Shown here piece after piece: positions 34,032 through 46,439 of a DNA stretch of 64,000 nucleotides. Below the pieces are notes generated by a model. It worked only from the letters and a program-made list of their open reading frames with translations, was not told where the DNA came from and made no database searches. This stretch comes from Absidia repens (lineage: Eukaryota > Mucoromycota > Mucoromycetes > Mucorales > Cunninghamellaceae): the NCBI GenBank assembly GCA_002105175.1, contig MCGE01000044.1:248001-312000 (forward strand). The letters are read 5' to 3'. The translations under genes were made by a program, and so were the position numbers. Positions within the stretch are counted from its first letter, which is position 1. Every line of letters starts with the position of its first letter.

Positions 34032-36097
34032 CTATATATGTATATACAAGAAGTTGTCAATATCAAATCGTTCGTCTTTGTTTTTGTTCCCTTTTCCTTT
34101 TCTTACCGAAGATGGATTCAGTACAGGCAAATACAATAACTGCACTTTGAAATTCCCGATGACTTTGAGTACACCCTGGTCCAGCTCTTGTTGTTGATGA
34201 TGTGAGGACGTCAACGATGATGAGGTTGAAGAGACCAATGTTGAAGTGGTGGAAGAAGAGGCCAATGATGTTGCTGATGTTGTTTTATCTTTTGCCGAAT
34301 GAATATGCCACGCATTGAAGCAATAGAAACATCCAGAATAAGGTCGCTTGTAGCAGGCGCCAAGCATATCACCAACAGCAAACCGAGTTTGACCCACTGC
34401 ACCATCTTCGTTGCTGACATAGGCAGAGAGTGACCCTTTTCGTTTTCGAGTGGATGTAAAGAGTCGTTTAAGCGGTTTCTTGAGCATATAGTCGGGACGC
34501 ACGTGAAGTGAGAGTGTGATGATCATATCAGGATGGCTGTCAATGATGCATTCAAACCCAAGGTCAATATTTTGCCCAAGAGATTCATATCTCGACATGT
34601 ATTCGTACCGTCCATCGCCAATAACACATCGTACATGGGCACGATCCCGAGGAAGGGGTAGCAAGATATCATTGACAGAATTCACGCGCACATATAATTT
34701 CCCACGATTGCAGAGACTGGTCGATGGCGCCGTAGTAGTAGTGGATGAGGAAGTAGACGGAACTTGATTTCGTTGACGGTGGTGATCAGCAGCATTTGGT
34801 GATAATGACGATAATGATGATGTTGGTGTAGAGACTGATTGAGACAAGGCAGATATCGTACTTCCATTAGCAATGCAAGTATTGGTATTTCCTGTAGAGC
34901 GTATTATTGAATCATCACCATTATCATTCCCTGACGACATAATTATCGAGTCAAATGCTGGTGCTTTTTTGGCGTAGATCGCAATTGGTCGTCGAGCAGA
35001 GACACTACCGTAAGTTTTGGACGAATGTTCCAAGTCATTTCGAGGTGTGATATCCATTCGTGGTCGTCGGCATTGAACCTCACCCTTCTTGTTGCTATAA
35101 ATAGTCAGTTCGTTGTCACTTCCTTGCTGATCGATTTCATTTGTAACATTGGCGTTGTTGTTGTTAGGGTCATCGGTGCCAGAGTTGGACTTTTGTTGAT
35201 ATTCATCACGATGAGCGTCTGTGTATTTCGCATCGTCCAGGGATGTAATTCCAATTTCCATATCACCAGATCTTGAAGCAGTTTCTTGAGACGAATTCAA
35301 AGCGCCGATTGATGTTGCACTTCCATGGTTTTGGTAATTATCATCATCATCCACATTTAGACTGAATTCACGATTGAGTATAGTGACCCACGAAGTAAGT
35401 TCCTTCGACCAATGTGATTTTTGACTGCCGCTTTGTCTTCTTGTATCAATATCGCAATCCCGAATCAACTTTTTCCGCAGAAGCTTTGATGATTTCGTTT
35501 CCAGTGGTATTTTTGACGATTGTTCTACTTTTGTTGGTGTGCCAGGGAGTTTTGGTGGCGCATTGGTGTTTTCGACTTTCGGGGGTGACGTTAGTGACGA
35601 CGATATGAGAGGTTCCGATATAGATGTGTCTCGTGCAGATGATTGGTCGTTGTTTTCTGATACTGTCACTGAACTGTCGCTATCCGGTAATCCATGATCT
35701 GTTGAGGAGAGCGTTGATAACGTCGTGCTTCGATCCGATTTGCTGTCATTGTCACTATCATTGTCAATCGTCAAAAGGGTGGTTGAAGTTCCCTCTAATA
35801 CTGTTAAATTGTTGCATGTTGATTCCATGGTTGATAAATCCAATTGATCCATGGCGTCAGACGAAGGTCCCAATACTTGGTTGTTGCTGTTTTCAGTGTC
35901 GGGATCATCATCAACATCATCAACATCATCAACATCATCAACATCATCAACATCATCAACATCATCAACATCATCAACATCATCAACATCATCAACATCA
36001 TCAACATCATCAACATCATCAACATCATCAACATCATCATCAACATCATCAACATCATCAACATCATCATCATCATCATCGTCATCATCGTCATCAT

Positions 36098-36157
<60 letters not shown>

Positions 36158-37379
36158 GAGGGTTCGCATCCGTGGCATTGAACGTATCGATGCTGGCTTT
36201 TTTGAGCCGCTGCCGAACATTTTGTTGATGGGTCAAGTTGCAGTACTTTGTGCCAGCGCGTGGAGGCTGGCCTTGTCGGAAGATGCTGGAAGAGACGTAC
36301 GATTTCTTTTGTAAAGAGTTGATGCCTTTTGAGTTTCGCTTGCATTTCCTTTCACCAGGAACGATTTCATTTGACTGAATTCCAAGTATAGTTGCATTTG
36401 GTGTCAGTGAATCTGTTTGTGCTGAGGCTGAAGAGATTGGTGCTAGAGCAGGTTCTGATTTCTTGACAAAAGGGTTGTTTTTCACTGCTGATCGTTGAGC
36501 TAACAACGCAATATCCTTCCGTCGCCGTTCGCGCTGTTTCTCCAATTCTAATTGTTCGTCACCAAGTACTTTCTGCTTTGTCTGTTCCACCTGACCAGAT
36601 CGAAAATAATGATCGTCTTTGCCGTATTTTCGCAGAGTTGAGGGCGAGGATGAGAGTACGGGCGGACAATCCATTTTGTGGGAAAGGGATGAAGAAGCTG
36701 GCTTGAGAGGTTGTTGTTGTTGCGGCAGAGATTGTTGCAAGCGATATTGGGCGTTGTTCATTCCACATAAAGTTGACGAATGTGAATAACTGCTATCAAC
36801 TGATATTTGATGAGATAGTATCTCGTTGTCCTTGATGTTCAATAAGAGGTCTACCATGGTTTCAGTCTGAGCTACTTGATGAGGTAAGAGACCATGAGAA
36901 TTCGGCACATTAGCATGAACGCCTTTTTCAACAAGCTGAAGAGCAAGACCATCATATCCCAAGGCGCTAACAAGATGCATTGTTGTATTTTCCCTATCAC
37001 CCCAATAGGCATTTTTATTCAGGTCATTTGCGTCCATCAGCTTTAAGTAAAGAAGTATATCAAGCGTTAGATCCCGATATTAGCATATTTATATCCATGT
37101 CCTTTTTTTCATGCTTACGTTGAGTATATAGGTCACCATGATTTTTGCATTGTCAAGGTGGTAGTTTAATATAAGCCAATGAACCGAATGGAGATCACCA
37201 AGAGAAGAACCAAGGTCATGTTGAAATGTATCACCAAGAGAGGGTAAAAAAGATGATTCAGTTTTAGTGGTCCAAATCAAGTGAGAGTGAGCAGCTGCAA
37301 GCTGCTGAATTTTTTGCACGTCAAGCTGTTGCAAAGTTTCCCACCATTCATAATATAACGAGGGGTTTTCATCAAGCAT
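34032..37379 (-). CDS. Ankyrin-repeat protein with anillin/Bud4-type C2 domain
   Basis: Exons 37379..37119 and 37040..34032 give 1089 aa. The N-terminal 150 residues contain ankyrin-like units (DLHSVHWLILNYHLDNAKIM; NTTMHLVSALGYDGLALQLV then GVHANVPNSHGLLP). A disordered middle contains a long Asp-rich, VDD-repeat acidic tract encoded by 35905-36158. The C-terminal third (GKLYVRVNSVNDILLPLP, LGQNIDLGFECII, KGSLSAYVSNEDGAVGQ, KRPYSGCFYCFNAW, IGNFKVQLLYLP) matches the C2-like anillin homology region of Bud4 and Mid proteins. Those recruit septins or membranes at bud necks and division sites. The PH domain that usually follows is absent. A cortical or septation role is inferred. Confidence 0.75.
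35905..36158. repeat. Coding trinucleotide repeat (GAT/GAC, GTT) in the ankyrin-C2 gene
   Basis: On + this reads ATCATC and ATCAACATC units. On the coding strand it gives poly-Asp followed by about 20 Val-Asp-Asp units. Long open frames on the other frames (poly-His, poly-Ser, poly-Ile, poly-Met) are by-products. Confidence 0.95.
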
Positions 37380-37784
37380 TTGTTTAAATCAGAGAAGTAA
37401 AGTTGGAGGAAGAAAGAATAAAATAAAAAGGGGTGATATAAAAAAAACAGGATGCATTATAATAGGTAGGTTGCAGGCCATATAATAAACTGATATATGG
37501 AGTATGGGGAAAGATTGAAGGAGGAGGAGGAGGGAGAGAAAAAAAAAAGAGCGGCATTTTAATTCCAGTACCAATATGATTGTACATTAAATAAGCTGAT
37601 CGATCATCAGCGTGAGCATCATCAGCAGCATTTCATGGTCATCATTCCCAAATATCAAAACTTCAAAATATCATAAAATAGAATTGTCACACTGCCCATA
37701 ACGTAAAGATGGACAAAATACCATAGTAAGAATTCATACTCTTTATTGGATCAAAATATACTATATAACTAACTAAATTGAAGA

Positions 37785-38618
37785 TCAGCCTACCCTGTCG
37801 TAAAGGATGCCATTGGTTTTGATACCGTTCATTGACGCTGTGACATTTGATGCAAATTGTTGTCGATTTTTTCGTAAGTCTTCTGCCGCCTCTATTTCAA
37901 AAAAGATCCCGCAAATCTGTCAGAATATTTCCCACAATAAACAGATTAAATAATTCATTTTTACCTTTGTTCAATGGATCATCAGCGTTAGGTTCAAGGA
38001 ATAGATATTGTAAACCAACCATAACCGAGTGCAACGACAATACGGGTTTCCAATCTTCACGAAGGATGTTCAAACAAATGTTTCCATCCAAATCGATGTT
38101 AGGGTGATAAATCTAGTCAATAGAAATAAAATAATACAGTGAATAATTTTCATACGCATATTTCAAACAAGTAGTAAGTAGTATAACTGTACCTTTTGAG
38201 TACAACGCACTTTTGGCGGTTCGTGTGGGTAGTTGCTATTGATGGCAAAAGTAAAGAAGAAGGAGCCTCCCTTGTAAAAACCTAAAAGGAGCCATACCCA
38301 TATTTAGTTTGAAGATAATTTCTTTTCTAATTTTTCAGCCATACTTTACCTTCATCTGGAGTGATCGTCACCTTGAAATTAAGAATATCTCCAGGATCGG
38401 GGAATTCCATCTTGATTGTTGAAGGGATTTCTAGCTCGGCCAAATCTGTAACAGCCAAGAAAAACAGTGTGTGAGTACTGAGGTGGCAAAGTTAAGTCCA
38501 TCATTTAGTTCTTCATTCACAAGTTACCTTTTTGTACACGAATTTGAGCAGCACTAGTTTTGGGTTTCTTTTTTTCAGCAGCTGCTTCTTTGGCTTTCAT
38601 ACTCCAAATTTTAATCAT
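37785..38618 (-). CDS. UBC12: NEDD8-conjugating enzyme E2 UBC12
   Basis: Exons 38618..38528, 38445..38350, 38281..38193, 38112..37965 and 37891..37785 give 176 aa, close to the 183 aa of human UBE2M. The chain starts MIKIWSMK, like the Ubc12 N-terminal peptide that docks on the NEDD8 E1 (MIKLFSLK in human). The E2 core has YHPNID (HPN at 95-97), the active-site cysteine C105 in [16 protein letters not shown] and [12 protein letters not shown]. It transfers NEDD8/Rub1 to cullins. The ATG at 38618 is chosen over an upstream in-frame ATG because of this conserved N-terminus. It is divergent to the gene at 38843, 224 bp away. Confidence 0.95.
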
Positions 38619-38842
38619 GGCAAATAAATAAAATAGTGAGGGGAAGGGTATTAATAGAGACGTGAGGACAAGAAAAAAAAAATTGTGAGCCAGAAACGAT
38701 AAACTTCTATGGAGTGCCAAAATCGGATTTTCAAATTTTGGCCAGTGACTGGGTGTGGAAAGATGAAAAAAAAAAAAAAGAAAAGGTAAAAAGGAAATGA
38801 TTTTTTAATTCTTTTCTCTCAATATCAACTATACAAAACGCC
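38619..38842. promoter_or_regulatory. Shared divergent promoter of UBC12 and the coiled-coil gene
   Basis: Only 224 bp separate the two start codons on opposite strands, so both promoters must lie here. The + side shows CTTTTCTCTC close to the start codon, a pyrimidine tract typical of fungal transcription starts. No specific factor site is recognised. Confidence 0.6.
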
Positions 38843-41030
38843 ATGGAAAAAAAGCCTACCGAAAGATCCGCGACTGAACCTCAAGTTCCAGCTACAGACC
38901 CCAAAACAGCAGTGGAGATTGAAACTATTTTCAAAAAAACTTTACAGTAAGGAAATGAAAACTTATATTTCTTTAACTAGCAAATAGTAAACCTACTTCA
39001 TTTGTGTATTAGGGCTATAGGAAGACACACTATTTTGGCTTATGAAATTGAAAACGACCAAATACAGCTTGACACAATCAAACTCAGTGACACTGCCATG
39101 AATTCTATTATCTGTAAGAACAAACTGACAAATAATACAAAGTCATAGAAGGAGAATACTGACTTGTGCTCGGCTCTATGCTTTTCCATGTTTTTTTTTT
39201 TTTTTTAGCTAACCGATACACGTTGCAAAAAGAAGCCCTGGACAAGAAAAATGAAGCGTAAGCGATTCTATTTTTTTTCTTCTTTCTCTCTTTATCACTA
39301 TACTTGACTAACTTGCTCCTTTTTTCTATTTTTTTTTTTTTTATGTTTTTACTTAAAATACTAGACTTCTGAAAGAACAAGCTACTTCTGTGGAAGGTAT
39401 CTCTGAAATAGCGGATAAATACAAAGAACTATTCTCAACTGGATTGAAGCAAGTCAGAGAAGAAATTGAAGGGGCTATGATCAAATACGGTGATATTCTC
39501 AGCAAAGATACTCTTGGTCAAATCAACAAGGAAAGCGCACGTCTCACTGAACAGCTCACTAGTATCACAGACAAGCAAGCGGAAAACCTACAAACACTCG
39601 GCAGCGATTTGAAGGTGAAGACACAACGACTTGACAACAAGTTCGATGAAGTGAAGGCGGCAATGGATGCTCATTCTCAAGACTCGGTCAAACTTTTCGC
39701 AGCAAACAACAAATGCGTACAAACGAGTGCAACAATTGATAACAAAATTACAAAGTTGCAGCGAAAGATGGATGAAATGTCAACTCACTTTGAAAAGAGG
39801 ATTACCAGCACAGCTTCACAAACCGAATCACAAACAACAGCTATGGAAAAGATATCAACCGTCATCTCAGATAAGCTCAAAGAAGATAAAGAAAGCTTCA
39901 TTCGACGATTGGAAGAGCTACAGGGTGATCGACAAACCGATAAGAAAGTTTTGGAAACACTCAAATCTGAATTCAAAGCCATCAAAAAACAGCTGGAATT
40001 ACTCTCGCGAAATGAAACTGTCCCAGCAACACCTTCACCTTCACATTTCCAAACGCAATCACAAACTCACCCATCAGCGTCGCTAGGGGATAAGGAGCTG
40101 GTCAGCATGAAATCAAACATCGCCAGCTTGCAATTGAAGTGTAAAGAGCTCTTCCAACTGATCAACACACTCGCCGAAAGCGGAACTACACCTATTACGT
40201 CAATGGAGACGATGGAAAATCTGAAAGTGAAGATGTCCTTACAACGCCTCGACGATGTGGAAAAAAACGTGGTATATTTACTCAGCAAGGTAGAAGTGAT
40301 GGAACCTAGATATAAACTGGATTTTGCGGAAGTGAAAAAGATGTTGGAAACCAAAGGCGTTCTCTCAAAGGATCAACAAATACCTTCATTGGGCGACAAA
40401 CGATCTCACGAAATCATGGCGCGCGGAACGGACGACGAAGACAGGATCCTACGATTGGAAGAGGAGGTCAAGCGTGTGGATTTCAAGTTGGCAAGTCTGG
40501 TTGAATATATCCACCGATTCAGATCAAATGTATTACATCCCACCTTTCCTGATAAATTGGATACTGGATTACAGCATATGGAAGAAGTTTTGAAGTAAGA
40601 GCCAAGCCAATACAAAACACTGCAAGGGGAAAAAAAATGTGTTACTAATCGTTTTATATATATATGTAGAAATCACGAAATGTTTATTGCTTACTTGGTG
40701 GATCCTGTTGCTGCATCAAACTCGACGGACGATGGAGAACCGCCTTTCACACTTACTGCATCTGATTTGGGAAAACAACATGAACACAATCCATCTATAT
40801 CACCCGCCTTATTGACAACTATCGGCAAACTCGTTGCGGATAAAACGAAAAAGGAACTCGAACAATACGACCAAGGACCCAGGAAACAAAACGCTAGTGA
40901 CCAATCATCGGACAAGTCTATACCGGAATATATGGAAAAGTATATGGCAAAATTTATGGCGGATCAAGTGGAACCTTTGAAGAAAAAGATCAGCGATTTG
41001 GAGCGAAAGCTACGACAGGAAGATCCATGA
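38843..41030 (+). CDS. Coiled-coil protein of unknown function
   Basis: Exons 38843..38946, 39013..39113, 39209..39257, 39365..40594 and 40670..41030 give 614 aa. The chain begins MEKKPTERSATEPQ and is almost wholly helical and charged: heptad-like stretches run from about residue 80 to 400 (for example ELFSTGLKQVREEIEGAM, DKITKLQ-type repeats), with a Ser/Thr/Gln-rich break (SPSHFQTQSQTHPSAS) and a basic-acidic C-terminal coil ending ISDLERKLRQEDP. No membrane segment, no catalytic motif. A structural, cytoskeletal or centrosome/kinetochore-type role is possible, but I cannot name a family. All four introns have clean GT-AG borders and hold phase. Confidence 0.8.
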
Positions 41031-41578
41031 ATAGTCGTTATTTTCCAAGTCATTCCCTTCACCCTGCTGCATCTCCCTCATTAGTCTCAGTTTTTATCCA
41101 TTTTCTCCCATCATGTGAACTTGCATATACTCTCCCCCTTTCTTATATCACTCATTTCCACATTAGTATATAGCATGTCATCTATTCTTATTATTTACTG
41201 TGTGGAATGTTTTCACACTCCAATAAAACTCATATATCTGAATAGTAGTTAGAATTTTATTAGTATTTGTAGAAAGGGTTGGTGATAGCTGTCTTATTAA
41301 TAATGAATAAAGAAACACAAAACTTTGAAACTTGCGACATTTACTTGTAGTCAAGGCATGATGATAGATTTGAGGGACAAACTTTCGCACGGTTAAAATC
41401 CCGAAAATGGGGCCTATTCCAAATTTGCCACTTTTTCCTCTTTATAGAGAGACCCGGAAGCCGGTTTTTTTTTTATTTTATTTTATTTCCCATAACACAG
41501 CTCTCTCTCCCTCCTTTTTTTTTTTTTTTTTTTTTTTTCTCTCTCTCTTTCTTTAACTTTTTATATACATATTTAATC

Positions 41579-43621
41579 ATGGCTGTTGCAGAATTTATGG
41601 ACTATGTTGAATTACATCAAAATGACTTTGTGGAAAGACTTCGTAAAGCGGTGGCTATTCCTAGGTAAGACAAGTAAAGGAGCAAGATACGCGTAGGATC
41701 TATTAGCAATGGCTACACCATGATTAAAACGGTTCGTTTTTTATTTTATTTTGTAATATAGTGTGAGTGGTGATCCAAATCATCGTCCTGATGTATTCCG
41801 CATGAGTGAATTTTTGGTCGATGAACTCAAGGCTTTGGGCGCTTCCGTTGAAACCCGGGACCTCGGTAAACAAGATTTCCACGGTACTCCCTTGGACTTA
41901 CCTCCTGTTGTTTTGGCTACTGTTGGTAACGACCCTGCTAAGAAGACCATTCTTGTCTATGGACACTATGATGTACAACCTGTAAGTACCTAAACAGAAA
42001 ACGTGTGCGTGTTAAAAAATGTGATAAATAGGTATAGCTGTGGATTGCAGTACATACTGCACTGCAAGCTAGGACAGCATAGGGGATTTTGGATGCAGAC
42101 AGCTGATTTTTTTTTTTTTGTTCTATAGGCCTTAAAAGAAGATGGTTGGGCTACTGATCCCTTTGTAATGGTTGAAGACGATAAGAAGCGATTGATTGGA
42201 CGTGGTAGTTCAGGTAATAATAACAACAATGAAAAAGAATGATAGCGATGGTTGACTCACAGCATATATTTACATAAGACGATAAGGGACCAGTGCTGGG
42301 TTGGATCAATGTTGTAGAAGCTCACAAGAAATTGGGATTGGAACTTCCTGTAAACATCAAATTCTGTTTGGAAGGTATGGAAGAATCTGGCTCTGAAGGT
42401 TTGGATGCACTTATCTATCAAGAAGCTGGCAAATACTTTAAAGATGTGGACGCGGTCACTATCAGCGATAACTACTGGCTAGGGACTTCTAAGCCGTGTT
42501 TGACTTACGGCTTACGTGGTGTATCTTATTTCCATCTCACTGTGAAGGGTCCAGGTAAGATATATATTTAAAGAAAGGCAGGTTTGGATAATATTTCAGG
42601 CAACTAATTCATCTATTCTTTTTAATATAATTATAGCTGCTGATTTACATAGCGGTGTCTTTGGGGGTACCATTCATGAACCTATGACCGATCTTTTTGC
42701 CTTGATGAGCAAATTGGTCCAACCTGATGGCAAAATCCTTGTCCCTGGTATTTATGACCAAGTCCGTGCAGTCACAGGTAACAGACGATGAAAAATAAAA
42801 GGAGGATATTATGACTAATATATTTTTTTGTTCTCATTGAAAACAGATGAAGAAGAAGCTACTTACGCTACTTTGGACTTCAATCTTGATGACCTTCATG
42901 GTGCAGTTGGTAATAAAACAAACATTCACCCCGATGTCAAATCAGTTTTGCAACACCGATGGCGTTATCCTTCTTTGTCTCTTCATGGTGTTGAGGGTGG
43001 GTTTTACAATCCTGGTGACAAGACCGTGATCCCTGCAAAGGTGATTGGTAAATTCTCGATCCGTAGTGTGCCAGATATGGATCCCAAGAAATTGACCGAA
43101 TTGGTTATCAAGTACGTCACTGATGAATTCAACAAATTGGGAAGCAAAAACACTATGGAAATCAAGTGTTCTCATGATGGTAATCATTGGTTGGCAAGTC
43201 CAAATCATCCTAATTACGGTAATTGCAAAAGAATAAAGAGGGGAAGGAATTGTGGAATGGAGTATATACTAATATTGTTAACATTATATTATTTTTAGTT
43301 GCTGCTGCCAAGGCCACTGAAACCGTATACAAGGTGAAACCTGATTTGACACGAGAAGGTGGCTCTATCCCTGTTACCCTGTGCTTCCAGGATGCTCTCC
43401 AGAAGAACGTTTTATTACTGCCAATGGGTCGTGGTGATGATGTAAGTTTAGTTAGTCAATGAATGAAATTACTTGTCTTCTTACAAAAAAAAAAAATCTT
43501 TTCTACTTCTTAATAATAGGGTGCTCATTCTATCAATGAAAAATTGGATCGATCCAACTATATACAAGGTACCAAATTGTTAGGCGTTTATTTACATGAA
43601 GTGTCCAAAGTTGAATTCTAA
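41579..43621 (+). CDS. DUG1: M20 metallodipeptidase, Dug1/CNDP2 type (Cys-Gly dipeptidase)
   Basis: Eight exons (41579..41664, 41762..41981, 42129..42213, 42279..42554, 42637..42777, 42847..43218, 43299..43441, 43520..43621) give 474 aa, against 481 in yeast Dug1. The dizinc ligands and catalytic residues are all visible: H97 and D99 in GHYDVQP, D132 in SSDDKGP, E165/E166 in [11 protein letters not shown]194 in SDNYW and H444 in DGAHSINE. The enzyme splits Cys-Gly in glutathione turnover and other dipeptides in the cytosol. It is convergent with nothing; a kinase gene follows on the same strand 415 bp on. AATAAA lies just after the stop. Confidence 0.95.
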
Positions 43622-44036
43622 ATAAATATGATTTTTATGATTGCTTTTTTGACATATGAAAAAATAAAATAAAAATATATACCTTTACCCCTTTGTTGTG
43701 TTGCGGTTGTTTTGCATGACGGTGTGTGTAGTGTAGAAATTCATGCTCAGTGTAACTGGATCGGGGTTAGACTTTTGGAAGGTACATTTTGGTCCTTTGT
43801 TTTTCTCACCTCTCACTCCTACTCTTTTCCCTTTTTATTGTTATTATTATTATTATTATTTTTTATTATTATTATTATATATACCACACAATACTCCTTT
43901 TTTTGTTGCGTTATTATATTTTTCCCTCCTCTTTTATCTCTACCTCTCCTCCTTTTTCTTATTGTCTATTGTATTATTTACCTCATACCCTTCTCTTTTA
44001 TTTTTTAATTGTTACAACAGTTGATTCCTTTTTGGT

Positions 44037-45338
44037 ATGCCATCCCAACGACAATCTCAAAACCGGTCTTCTTCTTCAACAGCTAATGTAGTTGGTGTGC
44101 ATTTCAAAATAGGACGCAAGATTGGCGAAGGAAGCTTTGGTGTCATCTATCAAGGTAAACATCCATAGAAAAAAAAATCATTATGAGTGGTAATGGATTG
44201 TGTGGGTGACCCTCCTCCAAAAAAAAAAAAAGGAACTAGTGTTTACACTCAGCTCAGTAGATCATAAAAAGGAGTATAGAGAGTATTAGTGAAGATCTGG
44301 GACGATCGATGCTGAATGAATGGCTATCATTGATCTTTAAAATGTATTTTTAGGCATCAATCTTTTAAACAACCAGCCAGTGGCGGTGAAGTTTGAACCA
44401 AGAAAAACGGATGCCCCTCAATTGCGAGATGAATATCGTGCTTACAAGATCCTTGCTGGTAGTTCTGGGTTTCCCAATGCTTATTTTTTTGGTCAAGAAG
44501 GGCTACACAATGTGCTGGTGATCGATCTTCTGGGTTCCAGTCTCGAGGATCTTTTTGATGCTTGTTCAAGACAATTCTCTGTGAAAACTGTGGCTATGCT
44601 GGCAAAAGAAATGGTAAATAAAATGGGGTTTATACTGTTATTCATTGATATCATTGCTCACCTTATATTTTATATATCATGTATGCAGGTGACCAGACTC
44701 CAAATCGTTCATGAACACAATTTGGTTTATCGGGATATCAAACCTGACAACTTTCTGATGGGTCGTGCGGGGAAGGACGATAGGGTATATATGATTGACT
44801 TTGGTATGGCGAAGCATTATCGGGATCCCAAAACAAAACAACACATCCCTTACCGAGAACGGAAAAGCCTATCAGGGACAGCACGTTATATGAGCATCAA
44901 CACTCACCTTGGACGGGAACAATCTAGACGTGACGACTTGGAATCACTTGGTCATGTTTTCATGTACTTCCTTCGTGGCTCTTTACCGTGGCAAGGTTTG
45001 AAGGCTGCTACCAATAAACAAAAATACGAAAGGATCGGCGAAAGGAAACAAAACACTAGTATCAAGGAACTATGCGATGGTTATCCTCATGGTAAGTTGA
45101 TCAATAAAAGCAGATGGCGACTAGAAGTTAATCCCATATTCTCGTTTTAGAATTTGCCATTTATTTACAATATGTACGGAAACTCGGTTTCGAAGAAAAT
45201 CCAGACTATGACTTTTGCGCGAACTATTCAACAAAGTACTCAAGGATGAAGGCGGCAGTGATGGACTATATGATTGGATGCTTCTCGATCAAGATAAACA
45301 AGAGGTAACTCAAACAGGAACACCGTCAACAAAACTTC

Positions 45339-45369
<31 letters not shown>

Positions 45370-45596
45370 CTGTCTCTTTTTCGACTGACTGGTTGAATTA
45401 ATGATTCTTTTCTGATACTATCCTAGCAATCAACAACAATGCAATCATATCCTGGAACTAGAAATAACACGACAGCTTACCTCCACCATGCCTCGGGGAC
45501 TCAGCTTCAATCCTCGACCTATGCTAATGGTGACCCAACAGACTCTTCTCAGCACCTAAACCGACAATCGCAACAACTGATAGCCAGTGGAAACGG

Positions 45597-45628
<32 letters not shown>

Positions 45629-45816
45629 GGGAAAACTACTATGAATCTATGGCTGTCAACTCAACGTTATCTCATCAGCAACAAATTTCAGTGCAACGAA
45701 AACAAAGCAAATGGAAACGATTTTGGCACAAGGTTGGATGGTTATTGACTTGTGGAGGTTGTCGTGGTTGCCATGTCAAAGGATGGTGCTGTACATGTCA
45801 TTGTGAATGCGATTGA
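44037..45816 (+). CDS. Yck-type casein kinase I with a one-base frame break in the assembled sequence
   Basis: Exons 44037..44154, 44354..44613, 44689..45091, 45151..45304 and 45427..45816. Kinase motifs are intact: GEGSFG at 30-35, K52 in VAVKFE, D142 in [17 protein letters not shown], and the CK1 signature [25 protein letters not shown]. After about residue 282 (NPDYDF) the frame breaks: the T run at 45213-45216 is one base short of what restores the family sequence [12 protein letters not shown]. With one more base the gene would encode 441 aa, ending in a Gln-rich stretch and a basic, cysteine-rich tail ([11 protein letters not shown] ... [10 protein letters not shown]) like the palmitoylated tails that anchor Yck kinases at the plasma membrane. 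A sequencing error is the simplest explanation; a real mutant allele is the alternative. Confidence 0.85.
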
Positions 45817-46439
45817 CCACACCTCGTCGGTTTGCCTTATTCTACTACTATTATATTACCTCTTCTTCTGGATGACTCACTCTTCTCTTTACTCACTAGC
45901 TATATTATTGTTACTATTATTTATTGTATTGCCACTACTTTTTTTTTATTTACTTTGTATCGTTGGATTTTGATTCAATAAAGCCTATGTCTTTTTTTTT
46001 TTATTCTTTTTTCTTCACCATACTACATAGCTATACTGCCGTATTCTGGTGTATCGTCATCAAAAAGGGACGGTTGCAAACAAAATCACTTCGAATCATT
46101 AGAAAGGGCTTTAATGCACTTTGTTGTTATAGAAATTTATTATGGTATCATTTCCATTTCCACAGTTTCTTTTTTTTTTTTTTTTTTGAATAAAAACCAT
46201 TTTTCATTTCCAATTTGCTTTTTTCTCTTTTTGTGTATGCAAGACAATATGATCTAGTAGGTCCTCATTCCGATCAAAGAGTAATTTTTGGGGTTAAAAC
46301 ACATTGAATGGTTATCTTTTTCGAGTTAAAAACAATGGAGAAGACTCGAACCACGCTTATTTTACACTCCCAAATTCAGAAAATTAAAAACACATACGTC
46401 GTTTAACCAGAAAAGATATATGGCGTGTGAAAGAGGATG

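Noticed and set aside
35624..36314. Long + strand frames (poly-His, poly-Ser, poly-Ile) and a poly-Met frame
   Set aside because: They are translations of the trinucleotide repeat inside the minus-strand ankyrin-C2 gene.
41982..42128. Possible C/D snoRNA in dipeptidase intron 2 (GTGATAA ... CTGA)
   Set aside because: The boxes are weak, the stem would be only A/T homopolymer, and the bases next to CTGA match no rRNA segment I know.
46330..46400. tRNA-like GGTTCGAGTC on the minus strand
   Set aside because: The bases on either side of the loop do not pair as a T stem and no D, anticodon or acceptor stem follows.
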